A stretch of 64,000 nucleotides of DNA from an uncultured Lachnospiraceae bacterium (GCA_910586615.1 CAJUJP010000005.1:57102-121101), one strand, 5' to 3'. Positions 8,920 through 18,392 are shown, numbered from the stretch's first letter. Notes: a model not told the origin generated them from the letters alone. Program-made: numbers and translations.

Positions 8920-11271
8920 TTACTCTTCCGTCAGCATCTTCACCGGTTCCACCTTCCGCACCCGGCTGGCGCACAGAAATGATACGATTCCCGCCACTGC
9001 CACAATGAGCACCACTGACACAACCAGCCACCGCACCTGAATTTCCAGACTGCTCTGCACGATCCCTGCCATACTGAGGCACACCTGTGCCAGCGGATTG
9101 AGCAGATACACGGACAAGCCTGCACCCAATACCGCGCCAGTAAGGAAAACCGGCAGACTGCTCATCTGGATCTGCAGGATCAGTTCCCGGGTCGTAAATC
9201 CGAGTGCCTTATAAATTCCATATTGTTTCCACTCTCTTGTAAGTTTGGCACGCACCAGCAGAATAATAATCAAAGTGACGATCACCACCGTAAGCAGCAC
9301 GAACATGGCACAAATCAGTTTCATTGTTGCACTCACGGAGGCACACGCATTCTCCATATTTTTCTTCGAATCCGTAATGTCCATCCCTGAAAAGTTGTCT
9401 TTGATCTTCTTTGCAAGCTGTTCAAACGTACAGTCTTCCTCTGTGTATACGTAGATCAGATTTACCACAACACTGCCATTGATCCGCCCGGCACCCTCCA
9501 TCGTCATGGCTGCATTCAGTCCCAGTTGCTTCATCTGCTGGTAGATCCCTGAGATCATATAATCCTTTTTCTCCCGGTCTCCTTCCACATAGATAATATC
9601 CCCGACCTTCACACCAAGCTCCTTCGCCGCAATGGCTGTCAGGCCGATCTCATTATCATATTTCGGAAGCCTTCCCTCTATAAGCGCGGCATACTCATTC
9701 TGTGCCGGATCTTTCCAGAAATCACAGTTTACGGAAAGCGCCTCTTCCCCCGCCGTCAGGTTCACGGTGCGGCTATCGTAGTACAGGACTTTACTGACCC
9801 CGTCCCAGGTCTCCATTTCCTGTCCTGCCGCCTCGACCTCCTGCCCGCTCACAATCGCCGTTCCCATCTCCAGACCGATCATTTCCATCAGTTTCTGATT
9901 GTCCGATCCGAAGTTCTGAAGCAGTCCAAATCCGATGCAGCAGGCCAGACCGAGTAACGCCACCACACCTGTGAGCGCCGCGTTCTTCCTCACGTCACCC
10001 AGAATGCTCTTGATACCCAGCGCAAGCGGACAGGGTAATGGACTTTTGACAAGAGACACCGGGTTTTTACGGAAATTATGATTCCTGATCCCGCCGCGGA
10101 GCGCCGCCAGTATTTCTATCCTGCCATAGATTCTTCCGCAGAGCAGGGCGACGCCGAGCACGGTCAGATTGATACATGTAAATACCACCGCGGCCGTATA
10201 CAGATCAAACGGCTGACTCCACTTAAGCCCGATCAGCAGTGCCATAAGCGTCCCCACCGTTCCGCTAAGCAGCCCGCCCGCCACCAGACCGAGTCCTGCG
10301 CCGCACACGGAAAGTATGAACATTTCCATGCAGACAGTGCCCATAAGCTGTCCCCTTGTATAGCCAGATGCCATAAGGATTCCCAGATTCTTTAAACTGC
10401 CTTCTATGGAATTTCTGATACTGCACCACGCAATAATGAGCGCAATACAGATCAGCACTGTGGAAAAAATCAACAGGATACCCATACCGATATTGGACAG
10501 GAATGCCGCGCCCACTTTCATGGTCTCATAATTAACAGCTATATTCATATAGTCTGCCAGCCCCGGCACTGCTTTCGCCAACTCTCCCAGTACCTGATCC
10601 GCAAACTTTCTGGAACTGATCCCGTCTTCTGTCCTGACCTTGTAAATATGGGTACTCATACTGCGCACCAACGGCTCCTGTTCCAGAATTTCATCGTACT
10701 GTTCCTGCGTGATATAGCAGCGGATCACATTGACATTGAGGGGCGTTGCAAACAACGGGTCCTCCACAAATCCTCCTGTCTCAAACGCATACTCTGTCTC
10801 TCCCAGTCTCACATAGAAGCTGTCTCCTTCCGCGATTTTGTCACCCGTTTTCATGTAATAAGGCAGTAGGATCGTCTCTTTCTTCCTGCGCTCTCCCAGG
10901 TCCGGAATCTTACAGATCCCGCCCACCGACTCGATCGGCTCGATCAGAAATACCGTTTCTTTTTCCTCACCGTTTTGTGTATGATATTTTGCCGTCAGTT
11001 CCACGCCTTCCGAATATTCGATGTGTTCCGCCCCGGCACTGTTTTCCAGAACCGCACTGACCGCCTCTTTCTCAGAACAGGCTGACACATAGAGGAAATC
11101 CGCTGTAACAGCCTCCTCAGAGGCAGTATCGATTACCTTCGGCGTACACCTTAAAACAGATACGCTGATATACAGAAGTACCGTGGAAAGCATAAGCAGT
11201 ACAAGCAGCGTGGCAGCATCGTTTTTCTTTCTGGCAAGATTATTGCGGGCTATAAAAAACATTCTGTACAT
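8920..11271 (-). CDS. ABC transporter permease, FtsX/MacB type
   Basis: A 783-residue membrane protein with the layout of MacB-type permeases: a first membrane helix (about residues 18-38), a large extracytoplasmic domain, three helices with an FtsX-like core (about 260-390), a second helix and extracytoplasmic domain (about 430-640), and three C-terminal FtsX-type helices ending in VRKVEPVKMLTEE. Such proteins usually move no small solute across the membrane; they drive export of peptides or lipids or act in stress sensing. ATG at 11271 lies just after the ATPase stop codon and is preceded by GGGGTGG; a GTG at 11280 is an alternative. It forms an operon with the ATPase. A copy of its last 27 codons lies at 4025-4107. 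Confidence 0.88.
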   Translation of the reverse strand: MYRMFFIARNNLARKKNDAATLLVLLMLSTVLLYISVSVLRCTPKVIDTASEEAVTADFLYVSACSEKEAVSAVLENSAGAEHIEYSEGVELTAKYHTQNGEEKETVFLIEPIESVGGICKIPDLGERRKKETILLPYYMKTGDKIAEGDSFYVRLGETEYAFETGGFVEDPLFATPLNVNVIRCYITQEQYDEILEQEPLVRSMSTHIYKVRTEDGISSRKFADQVLGELAKAVPGLADYMNIAVNYETMKVGAAFLSNIGMGILLIFSTVLICIALIIAWCSIRNSIEGSLKNLGILMASGYTRGQLMGTVCMEMFILSVCGAGLGLVAGGLLSGTVGTLMALLIGLKWSQPFDLYTAAVVFTCINLTVLGVALLCGRIYGRIEILAALRGGIRNHNFRKNPVSLVKSPLPCPLALGIKSILGDVRKNAALTGVVALLGLACCIGFGLLQNFGSDNQKLMEMIGLEMGTAIVSGQEVEAAGQEMETWDGVSKVLYYDSRTVNLTAGEEALSVNCDFWKDPAQNEYAALIEGRLPKYDNEIGLTAIAAKELGVKVGDIIYVEGDREKKDYMISGIYQQMKQLGLNAAMTMEGAGRINGSVVVNLIYVYTEEDCTFEQLAKKIKDNFSGMDITDSKKNMENACASVSATMKLICAMFVLLTVVIVTLIIILLVRAKLTREWKQYGIYKALGFTTRELILQIQMSSLPVFLTGAVLGAGLSVYLLNPLAQVCLSMAGIVQSSLEIQVRWLVVSVVLIVAVAGIVSFLCASRVRKVEPVKMLTEE

Positions 11272-11273
11272 TC

Positions 11274-12029
11274 TTACCACCCCATTTCCTGTAAAAATCC
11301 CCGAAGCATATCATGCCGTTTCCTGTCCCCGCTCTCATAAGTTCCCAGTTCCAGTTCTCCGGTAATGATCCCGTCCTTCAGATACAAAATCCTGTTTCCT
11401 CTTCTGGCGCTGCGTATATCATGCGTCACCATAACGATGGTCTGTCCACTCTCGTGAAATCTTGTCAGCACATCCAGTACATGTTCCGTATTGCCGGAGT
11501 TAAGCGCACCGGTGGGCTCGTCCGCAAACAGAATCTCCGGTTCATTGATCAGCCCGCGCACAATAGCCGCCCTCTGCGCTTCACCACCGGAAAGCTGTGC
11601 CGGAAACTTGTGAAACACCTCCTCCGTCAGTCCCACTGCAAGCAGAAGCTCCATCGCCCGTTTTGCGATTTTTTTCCTGTCTCTGCTCACCAGCAGACCG
11701 CTCACCATGATATTATCCAGCACATCCATCGTATCATTCAAATAATTCTGCTGAAAAACGAAGCCGCAGTGTTTTCTCCGAAATACGGCCAGCCTGTCAT
11801 TGCTGTATCCGGAAATATCCTCCCCCTCATACATCACCTGTCCAAGGGTAGGTCTGTCGATTCCCGACAGAGAATACAGCATGGTGCTCTTGCCGGATCC
11901 GGAACTGCCCATAATCACCGCAAAGTCACCCTCCCTGATCTCCAGGTTCAGATTCCGAAGCACATGCTGCTGCACGCTGCCGTTGGAAAAAGTTTTACAC
12001 AAATCTTTCGCCTGTAAAATTGTTTTCAT
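11274..12029 (-). CDS. ABC transporter ATP-binding protein, LolD/MacB type
   Basis: A 251-residue ATPase with Walker A (GSSGSGKST), Q-loop (FQQN), signature (LSGGEAQR), Walker B with catalytic Glu (ILFADEPTG) and switch His (VTHD). I chose ATG at 12029 because GGGAGG precedes it; the frame is open a further 30 codons upstream but these lack family similarity. It pairs with the permease immediately downstream to form a MacB-like exporter. A histidine kinase and response regulator lie about 0.9 kb upstream on the same strand, an arrangement often seen for antimicrobial peptide sensing and resistance modules. Substrate unknown. Confidence 0.9.
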   Translation of the reverse strand: MKTILQAKDLCKTFSNGSVQQHVLRNLNLEIREGDFAVIMGSSGSGKSTMLYSLSGIDRPTLGQVMYEGEDISGYSNDRLAVFRRKHCGFVFQQNYLNDTMDVLDNIMVSGLLVSRDRKKIAKRAMELLLAVGLTEEVFHKFPAQLSGGEAQRAAIVRGLINEPEILFADEPTGALNSGNTEHVLDVLTRFHESGQTIVMVTHDIRSARRGNRILYLKDGIITGELELGTYESGDRKRHDMLRGFLQEMGW

Positions 12030-12286
12030 GACTACCTCCCGTATCCGCAGTCTGCAATTTACCGTTTCGTGAAAGCACACCCGGTTCAGACTGTCTGCTA
12101 TAAGTATAGCGTGCGGCATACCGGAAGTCTTTTCCCGTTTCCTGCCTGTTTCTTAACTGATCCTTAAAAATATTTTCTATTTTACCCTAAAGTATGGGGG
12201 CTCTCTGGAACGCCTTGTCCTGCTCTGCTTTCAGACCTGCTTTGCCTTTTCCATATCCTGCTTCAGCGGCTGGACATCCCGCTGTT

Positions 12287-12338
12287 AAAAAAAGAGCCGA
12301 TACAATCAACCCGTTAAGGATTCACTGTTTTGGCTCTA
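12287..12338 (-). terminator. Terminator of the ncRNA gene
   Basis: On the minus strand AGAGCC pairs with GGCTCT, with an inner AATCC/GGGTT helix, followed by TTTTTTT. Confidence 0.8.
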
Positions 12339-12538
12339 AGTTCTATGTTTATCAATATTTCGTTTTTACATCTTTTGCAGTATGCCGGATATCTGGTGAT
12401 CACCGCTTTTCTATACAGGTAAAGACCTGTTAAACAGATCGACTTCTTTGGCGAGCGTGCCTGCTCTCGCATCTCTTGTTAACCATTTCTGGTGTGTGGC
12501 GACACGAATTTTCCACCTCAAAGAAGTCGTTCTATTGC
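12287..12538 (-). ncRNA. Candidate structured non-coding RNA, about 250 nt
   Basis: A free-standing transcription unit with a consensus promoter (12545-12573) and a terminator with seven U at its end (12287-12338). The 5' part is a long hairpin closed by CGACTTCTTTG and CAAAGAAGTCG (about 12525 down to 12438), with inner helices such as GGCACGCTCGCC. A second hairpin, GATCTGTTTAACAGGTC, follows. There is no open reading frame of note. I could not match it to 6S RNA, tmRNA, SRP RNA (no GGAAGGA domain) or RNase P. It may be a known Clostridia RNA class that I cannot recall from sequence alone. Confidence 0.65.
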
Positions 12539-12544
12539 ATGCAT

Positions 12545-12573
12545 AGTATACCATTTTTATTTATTTGTGTAAA
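12545..12573 (-). promoter_or_regulatory. Sigma-A promoter of the ncRNA gene
   Basis: TTTACA (12568-12573), 17-bp AT-rich spacer, TATACT (12545-12550), read on the minus strand. Predicted start near 12538. Confidence 0.8.
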
Positions 12574-12644
12574 GTATGGTCTTATTTCGCAGATATTTAT
12601 TCCAGGTTCTTTCATTTACCTTTAAAAATGTAATGATTGAATTT

Positions 12645-12840
12645 TTGAAGTTTTTATTATCTTCCGAAGTTTTAATTCTAAGTATATATAAATATCCTTA
12701 TTGATTTTCCCTACCGTATGCACTTCCACATTCTCTTTCCCCTTTGATGTCTTCATTGTATCATGAACTGCTACGTCTGTAATTACTTTTTTGTCTCCTT
12801 CAGCAGAATCCTCAAATTTCTTCCACGCCTTGGTCTACCA
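12645..12840 (-). pseudogene. Possible remnant of a phage-type protein gene
   Basis: Minus-strand frame with no good start, reading KAWKKFEDSAEGDKK, then DVAVHDTMKTSKG and VEVHTVGKINKDIY before it loses the pattern and ends at TAA. The segments resemble the region just before a nuclease-fold domain in proteins of Firmicutes prophages, recalled from memory and not checked. The downstream domain is missing. An upstream in-frame TAG and the lack of a ribosome-binding site point to a relic. Confidence 0.35.
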
Positions 12841-12948
12841 CAGGAGAAAAATATCACAACTATATTCCTTACAACCCACCAACATTTTGCACAAGCGAAG
12901 GAGAACGTGCCACACAGCCAGAAGCTAAGCTTCGGGAAAATTACTTTT

Positions 12949-14298
12949 TTACACTTTGCTCAGAAACAGTTCAACTACGAATCCGTCATCGTTATAGCAC
13001 TCCATACCGCCGTGCATCTGTTTCATGAAATTATCGGCGAGGTAAAGTCCCAGCCCGGAACCTGATTTTCCTTCCGTGTTCCTGCCACGGTAAAACTTTT
13101 CTTTGATCAGCGCAAGTTCTTCCTCTGCCACACCTTCTCCGGAATCTCTGATCCGTATGCTGACGCCATCTTCATTTTCCATAAAATTGACCCGCACCTG
13201 CGTGCCCGCGTATTTATACGCATTATTTATGATATTGTCAAGCACCTGCTGCAGTCTCAGTTTGTCCATATACAGCAGACACTCGGGTATGTCATTTTCC
13301 GTCACGACCTGTCCGTAGTATTTGAATTCCTGAAACATCTTCGGAATAAGCAGCGAGCTTTCTTCTGTCGGTTCTACCTTAAGCATTTCCAGTTCTTCCA
13401 TCGTCGCATGGAACATGTTGCTGATCAGATTGTCGATCATCTCCGCTTTGCCTGCAATCACATCGATCTTGCGCAAGGTGTCTTCTTTTTCTTCCGTCAC
13501 CTGCAATACCTCACAGGCTGCCTTGATGGTGGCTACAGGTGTCTTGATATCGTGGGAAAGCTCGGCAATCAACTCCTTCTTGCTGATGTTCGCCTGGTAT
13601 TCGCTTTCTCTTGCCCGCTTCAGTTCCTGCCGCATCAGGTCGAAGCTCTCCGTAAATGCACCGAAGAAATTATTTTTTCGAATGGGAAGTGCCAGATCCA
13701 GATCCCCCTTTGCAACCTGCGCCGTAAACTGCTGTAAAGTATAAAACGGTCTGATATAGTTCAGATACAGGATCAAAATCACTGCATAAACCGCAAACAG
13801 CAGGAAGATCCCGAACAGGATAACCGTCCGCTGCAGATTGCCCCGCATGATCTCAAAACGGTCCTGTTTCATCTGCCAGATGACTTTACCTGTGCAGACA
13901 CCTTCTATGTTCCTTTCTTCAAAGCCGTCCCGATTGATGTATAATCCCTCATCATCGACCGGGGCGCTGCTTTGGTCATAGGCGGAATCGCTCTTATTAT
14001 GTGCAGGCACATTTCCCATATACAGATCCAGAATCATACTGTCATTCATCAAATACGCATTTAATCTGCTCTGGTAATCTTCGTCCGTCAGAAACAGGAT
14101 AATACAGTCATGTTCCGTCTCCACCGCTTCCCGCGCTGTTCCATGTTCCAATTCTGTCCTGATCGTCTTTATCTCCCCGTTATACCAGACCATATCCCGC
14201 ACATACTCCTCACCACACCTGCGAATCTGTATAACCGTGGTCATAATAAAAGCGAGAATACATATGCTGATTCCCGCTGTAATCTGTCTTATTTTCAT
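12949..14298 (-). CDS. Sensor histidine kinase
   Basis: A 449-residue kinase: membrane helix 1 (about residues 5-25), an extracytoplasmic domain of about 130 residues, helix 2 (about 158-182), HAMP linker, dimerisation domain with the H-box (AELSHDIKTPVAT) and an ATPase domain with N-box (DNIINNAYKYA), G1 (DSGEG) and G2 (GSGLGLYLA). The phospho-accepting His is in SHDIKTP. It lies 54 bases downstream of its response regulator gene on the same strand. A run of non-coding DNA with an ncRNA gene separates it from the ABC transporter genes it may control. Confidence 0.9.
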   Translation of the reverse strand: MKIRQITAGISICILAFIMTTVIQIRRCGEEYVRDMVWYNGEIKTIRTELEHGTAREAVETEHDCIILFLTDEDYQSRLNAYLMNDSMILDLYMGNVPAHNKSDSAYDQSSAPVDDEGLYINRDGFEERNIEGVCTGKVIWQMKQDRFEIMRGNLQRTVILFGIFLLFAVYAVILILYLNYIRPFYTLQQFTAQVAKGDLDLALPIRKNNFFGAFTESFDLMRQELKRARESEYQANISKKELIAELSHDIKTPVATIKAACEVLQVTEEKEDTLRKIDVIAGKAEMIDNLISNMFHATMEELEMLKVEPTEESSLLIPKMFQEFKYYGQVVTENDIPECLLYMDKLRLQQVLDNIINNAYKYAGTQVRVNFMENEDGVSIRIRDSGEGVAEEELALIKEKFYRGRNTEGKSGSGLGLYLADNFMKQMHGGMECYNDDGFVVELFLSKV

Positions 14299-14352
14299 CT
14301 TTTTCCCCGTTTCTGCACTGATTTATCACACAAATGATCAAAGTCTCGTTTC

Positions 14353-15171
14353 TTATAATTCCAGTATATATCCCGTCCCCCACACGGTCCTGATCAGCTT
14401 CGGTTCATTGGGGTTCTCCTCCAGTTTCTCACGCAGTCTGCGGATATGCACATTCAGCGTGCCGTCGCTGTAGAACGTATCTCCCCATACCATATCAAAC
14501 AAATCGTTCTTCGTTACAATCGTGCCTCTATGCTCAAACAGACAGGCAAACAACTTAAACTCTTTTGCCTTAAGCTGCACTTCACGCTCTCCTGCTCCCA
14601 CCTTCATGGTAGCTTCATCCATCCAGACATGACCTGCCTGTTTTACAGTATGACCTGTCCTCTCCACGGCTTCTTCACCATGCACATCCGCTTCCACAGA
14701 CACGCCTGTTGCCGAAGACGCTGACCGGCTGTTCACACTTCCCGCACTATTACTCTTGCTGTTTATACTTCTGCCTGCAACGCCCACGCTGCAGGCCTGT
14801 TCCTGCATCCTGACCCGCTTCAACACCGCCTTTACTTTCGCCAGAAGCACACTTAACGTATAAGGCTTTTGAATGTAATCGTCACCGCCGATGTTAAGCG
14901 CCGTCAGAATATCCTCGTCGCTCTGTCTCGCACTGATGAATAGAATCGGCAGGTCGGAAGTATCCCTGATCTTCTTGCACAGCCTGAAACCGCTCTCCTC
15001 ATTTAAGTTAATATCCAGCAGGAGCAGGTCAAAATCATGCTCCGCCATCATCTGCTCACAGCCCTGCGCCGTATCCGTCCAGACGCAGGACACATCAAAC
15101 AGATTAAAATATTCGCTGGTCATCTGTGCCAGTTCTTTTTCATCATCTACGATCAGGCAGTTATAGTGCAT
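14353..15171 (-). CDS. OmpR/PhoB-family response regulator with long linker
   Basis: A 272-residue regulator. The receiver domain (about residues 1-120) has the acidic pair (VDDE), the phospho-acceptor Asp in LLLLDINL, and Lys in IQKPYT. The winged-helix domain (about 180-272) shows TKNDLFDMVWG and HIRRLREKLEENPNEPKLI. Between them is a Ser/Ala/Gly-rich linker of about 60 residues, much longer than the usual 5-20. ATG at 15171 was chosen because the receiver fold starts at once; it overlaps the end of the GGDEF gene by 11 bases, which implies translational coupling. Partner of the histidine kinase downstream. Confidence 0.9.
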   Translation of the reverse strand: MHYNCLIVDDEKELAQMTSEYFNLFDVSCVWTDTAQGCEQMMAEHDFDLLLLDINLNEESGFRLCKKIRDTSDLPILFISARQSDEDILTALNIGGDDYIQKPYTLSVLLAKVKAVLKRVRMQEQACSVGVAGRSINSKSNSAGSVNSRSASSATGVSVEADVHGEEAVERTGHTVKQAGHVWMDEATMKVGAGEREVQLKAKEFKLFACLFEHRGTIVTKNDLFDMVWGDTFYSDGTLNVHIRRLREKLEENPNEPKLIRTVWGTGYILEL

Positions 15172-16405
15172 TTGTTTTCTTTCTCTCCTTCTCCCGGTAC
15201 ATAAGGCTATCCGCTTCTCCCACCAGCAGGTCAAAAGCTTCCTTTCCTTTATCAGAGTGCGCCGCTCCCACACTGGCTGATATCTCCCGGAAGTGCTCTT
15301 CTTTTGCATACGCACTGTCGATCTGCCGCTCGATCATCTGCCTTGTCGCTTCGATCTCTTCTTCCGTATGTCTGCCCGGCATGACGATCAGGAATTCATC
15401 GCCGCCTGTCCTTGCAATCAGGGACTCGGGCATACATTCCGACAGGACATTGGCAGTAAGCACCAGCACCCGGTCTCCTTCCTGATGCCCGTACACATCG
15501 TTAATGCTCTTGAATTTATTCAGATCAATACAAAATATCGTTATATGTTCCTCTTCCAGTCCGTCGATATATTCATACACATACCTTCTGTTATAAAGCC
15601 CGGTAAGGAAATCCGTGTTTGCATTCTTGATGATCATCTGCTCAAAAAGACGCTCCTGGGTCACATCGATAGCGACACCCACCGTCCCCATGACACTTCC
15701 GTCCAGATCGTACAGCGGAGATTTGTAAGTCTTCAATTCTCTCATGCTGTCCCCGATCTTAACCGTCTCATCAAACACACAGGTTTCCCGCTTCTCCATA
15801 ACCTCGTATTCTGATTCCATGCAGATAAATTCGCCTCTGGCGTATTCTTCCGGATCAATATCCCATATATAATAATGCCCCCGTCCCTCGATCTGCTCCA
15901 TCGTCTTATTGACAGCCTTGCAGAAATAATCATTGACCTTCATATGGGCGCCCTCTTTATCCTTATACCAGATCAGATGCGGCACGCTGTTGATCATCGT
16001 CTCAAAATAGTTTCTGTTCTGCCAGTAGTCCTTGCTCTCTTTGTATGTACACTGCCATTTCGCAAAACGGAACAACAACTCCTTTTCCGTCAAAGGCTTT
16101 GTCCAGATATCTGTAACCTCAGCCAGATCCTGTTCCATAAGCCGCCCTGACTGCTCCGTGTCTGCAAGCAGAATAAGCTGTCCATCCTTTTTCTTCCAGG
16201 CAAGCAGGCTCTGTAACACCTCCACTTCGTCAAATCCGCACAGATCAGCTATGATTACATCCGCCTGTGCAGCCGGACCGGACTCCGGCGCTGCGCTTTT
16301 TATAAACTTATGGGTAAAATGCGGAAGAGGCGTTACTTCTTCCAGTTTCTCCAATAATCCGTCCTGACCATTCATCAGATAAAAATAAGTATTACAATGA
16401 TACAT
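15161..16405 (-). CDS. Diguanylate cyclase with PAS domain and degenerate receiver-like N-terminus
   Basis: A 414-residue cytoplasmic protein. Residues 1-120 resemble a receiver domain (VIIADLCGFDEVEVL, then IWTKPLTEKELL) but lack the full acidic pocket. A PAS domain follows (about 125-245, with HLIWYKDKEG and VGVAIDVTQE), then a GGDEF domain (about 255-410) with intact active site (ARTGGDEFLIVMPG), so c-di-GMP synthesis is expected. A typical RxxD inhibitory site five residues before GGDEF is not evident. ATG at 16405 follows a good ribosome-binding site (AAGGAGAGGG). The gene overlaps the response regulator. Its product is a plausible source of the ligand for the riboswitch near 8.5 kb. Confidence 0.88.
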   Translation of the reverse strand: MYHCNTYFYLMNGQDGLLEKLEEVTPLPHFTHKFIKSAAPESGPAAQADVIIADLCGFDEVEVLQSLLAWKKKDGQLILLADTEQSGRLMEQDLAEVTDIWTKPLTEKELLFRFAKWQCTYKESKDYWQNRNYFETMINSVPHLIWYKDKEGAHMKVNDYFCKAVNKTMEQIEGRGHYYIWDIDPEEYARGEFICMESEYEVMEKRETCVFDETVKIGDSMRELKTYKSPLYDLDGSVMGTVGVAIDVTQERLFEQMIIKNANTDFLTGLYNRRYVYEYIDGLEEEHITIFCIDLNKFKSINDVYGHQEGDRVLVLTANVLSECMPESLIARTGGDEFLIVMPGRHTEEEIEATRQMIERQIDSAYAKEEHFREISASVGAAHSDKGKEAFDLLVGEADSLMYREKERKKTNAL

Positions 16406-16642
16406 TATCCCTCTCCTTCCATGTACCGGAGCTCCCATTTATCACAAATAAATCACCCCTGTATGAACTACACCTATTTATGCATTCAAAACAATTCCAG
16501 CTTTTAAACATTTATACAAAGCAAGAAGAGGCATATAATATTATACACCCCTTCTTGGTTGAAGTCTATTCAGACCATCTTGTTTTGTTATAATTCAATC
16601 ACCGTTCAGCCACAGAGCTTATCGGTAATCCTGAATCACTTC

Positions 16643-18358
16643 TTAGTTTAAAGCCTCAACCAGCTTCTTCAGAGCTGCCAGTGCCTCGTCAGGAAGCTTG
16701 TCATAGCCTTCCTTCTTGGTAGCGAAGTCTTCTACAGCCTTTACACGAGTCTCCATTGCGCTCTTAAGCTGTGCCTTGTAATCTGCATCGCCAAGATCTG
16801 CCTTGAAGTTCTTGAAGCCTTCTGTCTGGCCGTCCCATGTGTTCATGATCTCGATGTCCTCGAAAGGTCCCCACTGCTCGAACTGAGCCTTGCCTTCTAC
16901 GATGGTCTCGAGGATTCCAAGTGTGTCAGCCGGTTTAACCTTCTCACCCATGAAATCGCCTGTGTTAACAATGTAACATGCAACATTCTTCTCTTCAACC
17001 AGCTTCTTGAACTTATCATAATCGTTAACCAGCGGATAGGTTCTGAACGGGTTAGCATAAGGCACGATACGGATCGCATTCAGGTCTGTACCTGCAGCCA
17101 CACGCTCTGCGGTGGATGTCTTGGTAGCCAGTGTAGCGCCCATAACAGAGGCAAGAGCGGAACCTTTCAGTTTTACTACCGGCGGGATCGTAGGATCTTT
17201 CATGATCCAGAAGATCGCATTAACCGGAGCGTCGATCTTGTCTACACGGTTAGGAGACCATAATTTGGACTTGATCGCACGGCCGTTACCATTTCTGATA
17301 TCCTCGGTTACCAGCTGAATCTTGCCTTCGCTGTCCATTGTACAAGAACAGTTCTGAGCAGATAACAGATATTCATTGTCAGGACATCCTGTCGGATAGT
17401 CTGCTGTCTTATCAAAGTAAGTAGGCTCAAGCGCTACAGATGCACAGGTATCTGTGTTAATGATGAAAGCATCATCGTGAAGAACCTTGATCTCATACTT
17501 GCCGCCATGCTTTGCATGTGTCAGCGTGGATTTACCGGAACCTGACAGACCGTATACGGATGCAACGAACTTGGAACCGTCGTTTAACAGATACTCTTTC
17601 TGTCCGCCGTGGCAGGATGCATAACCGTTTCTGTTAGCAAGCGCCCATGCCATTGTCAGTGTACCTTTCTTGTGCTCACCGAAATATTTCATACCGAGAA
17701 TTGCTGCACAGTTCTCATTGGTATCGAAATAGCACAGTGTCAGCGGGTCGCTTAAGCAGCTGTAATCAACGTCAGGAGCCTCTTCGGGTGCCCACTGGGG
17801 ATCGGAGAAGATATAGATATCAGGCTCGTTGCCATCGCCAACCGGTTTGGAGTTCTTGTACATCTTAACATACTCGTCAGACATATACTGGAAGTTGATC
17901 ATCCAGTTGTACAGTAAGTTCTCCTCTCCTTCCGGAATCAGAAGGTGAGCCTTAACCATGAATTCAGGATCAAGACCTACGAAACACTCTGCATGATACA
18001 TTGTCTTCCAGCGTGTCTTATAGATCGCATCCATAACAACCTTGTCAAGCTTCGCTGCATCTACGCCGGGCTCGCCTTTGATACGGCGTGCTGCTGCATA
18101 ACGGCCTGTTACAGCGCCATCGTTAAACAGAAGAACCTTTGCGTCAGCAGGAAGGCCGAATGTCTCGCCGCTCTTAACCGGCATGTCAGTTACAACCGTA
18201 CCGGGTGAATTTTTAGCTAATTCATAAGCCTCTCTTAATGTGTTGATCCTTACTACGTTGTTTCCGTAGAAAGCTGCCTCGATGATGGAACGGGTCTTGG
18301 AAAAGCCAACCTTACCGGCACCGATCTCGGAAATGGGATAATACGCTTTTGTTGCCAT
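16643..18358 (-). CDS. pckA: Phosphoenolpyruvate carboxykinase (ATP)
   Basis: A 571-residue enzyme that interconverts oxaloacetate and PEP with ATP/ADP. Seen: the nucleotide-binding P-loop SVYGLSGSGKSTLTHAKHGG, the following metal-binding segment (VLHDDAFIINTD) and the late ATKTSTAERVAAGTD segment. It is slightly longer than the classical 530-540 residues and somewhat divergent, with Ser replacing Thr in the P-loop. In fermentative gut anaerobes it often runs in the carboxylating, ATP-forming direction. It is divergent from citrate synthase, and the two share a 338-bp regulatory region. Strong ribosome-binding site (AAGGAGGAG). Confidence 0.93.
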   Translation of the reverse strand: MATKAYYPISEIGAGKVGFSKTRSIIEAAFYGNNVVRINTLREAYELAKNSPGTVVTDMPVKSGETFGLPADAKVLLFNDGAVTGRYAAARRIKGEPGVDAAKLDKVVMDAIYKTRWKTMYHAECFVGLDPEFMVKAHLLIPEGEENLLYNWMINFQYMSDEYVKMYKNSKPVGDGNEPDIYIFSDPQWAPEEAPDVDYSCLSDPLTLCYFDTNENCAAILGMKYFGEHKKGTLTMAWALANRNGYASCHGGQKEYLLNDGSKFVASVYGLSGSGKSTLTHAKHGGKYEIKVLHDDAFIINTDTCASVALEPTYFDKTADYPTGCPDNEYLLSAQNCSCTMDSEGKIQLVTEDIRNGNGRAIKSKLWSPNRVDKIDAPVNAIFWIMKDPTIPPVVKLKGSALASVMGATLATKTSTAERVAAGTDLNAIRIVPYANPFRTYPLVNDYDKFKKLVEEKNVACYIVNTGDFMGEKVKPADTLGILETIVEGKAQFEQWGPFEDIEIMNTWDGQTEGFKNFKADLGDADYKAQLKSAMETRVKAVEDFATKKEGYDKLPDEALAALKKLVEALN

Positions 18359-18392
18359 ATTATGTTCTCCTCCTTAAAATTGTATTATTTAA

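Noticed and set aside
12029..12119. Upstream 30 codons of the ABC ATPase frame as true N-terminus
   Set aside because: The ATPase fold starts at ATG 12029, which has GGGAGG before it; the earlier part is not similar to the family.
12287..12538. 6S RNA or SRP RNA
   Set aside because: The 5' and 3' ends do not pair into a long rod with a central bulge as in 6S, and the GGAAGGA-type domain of SRP RNA is missing.
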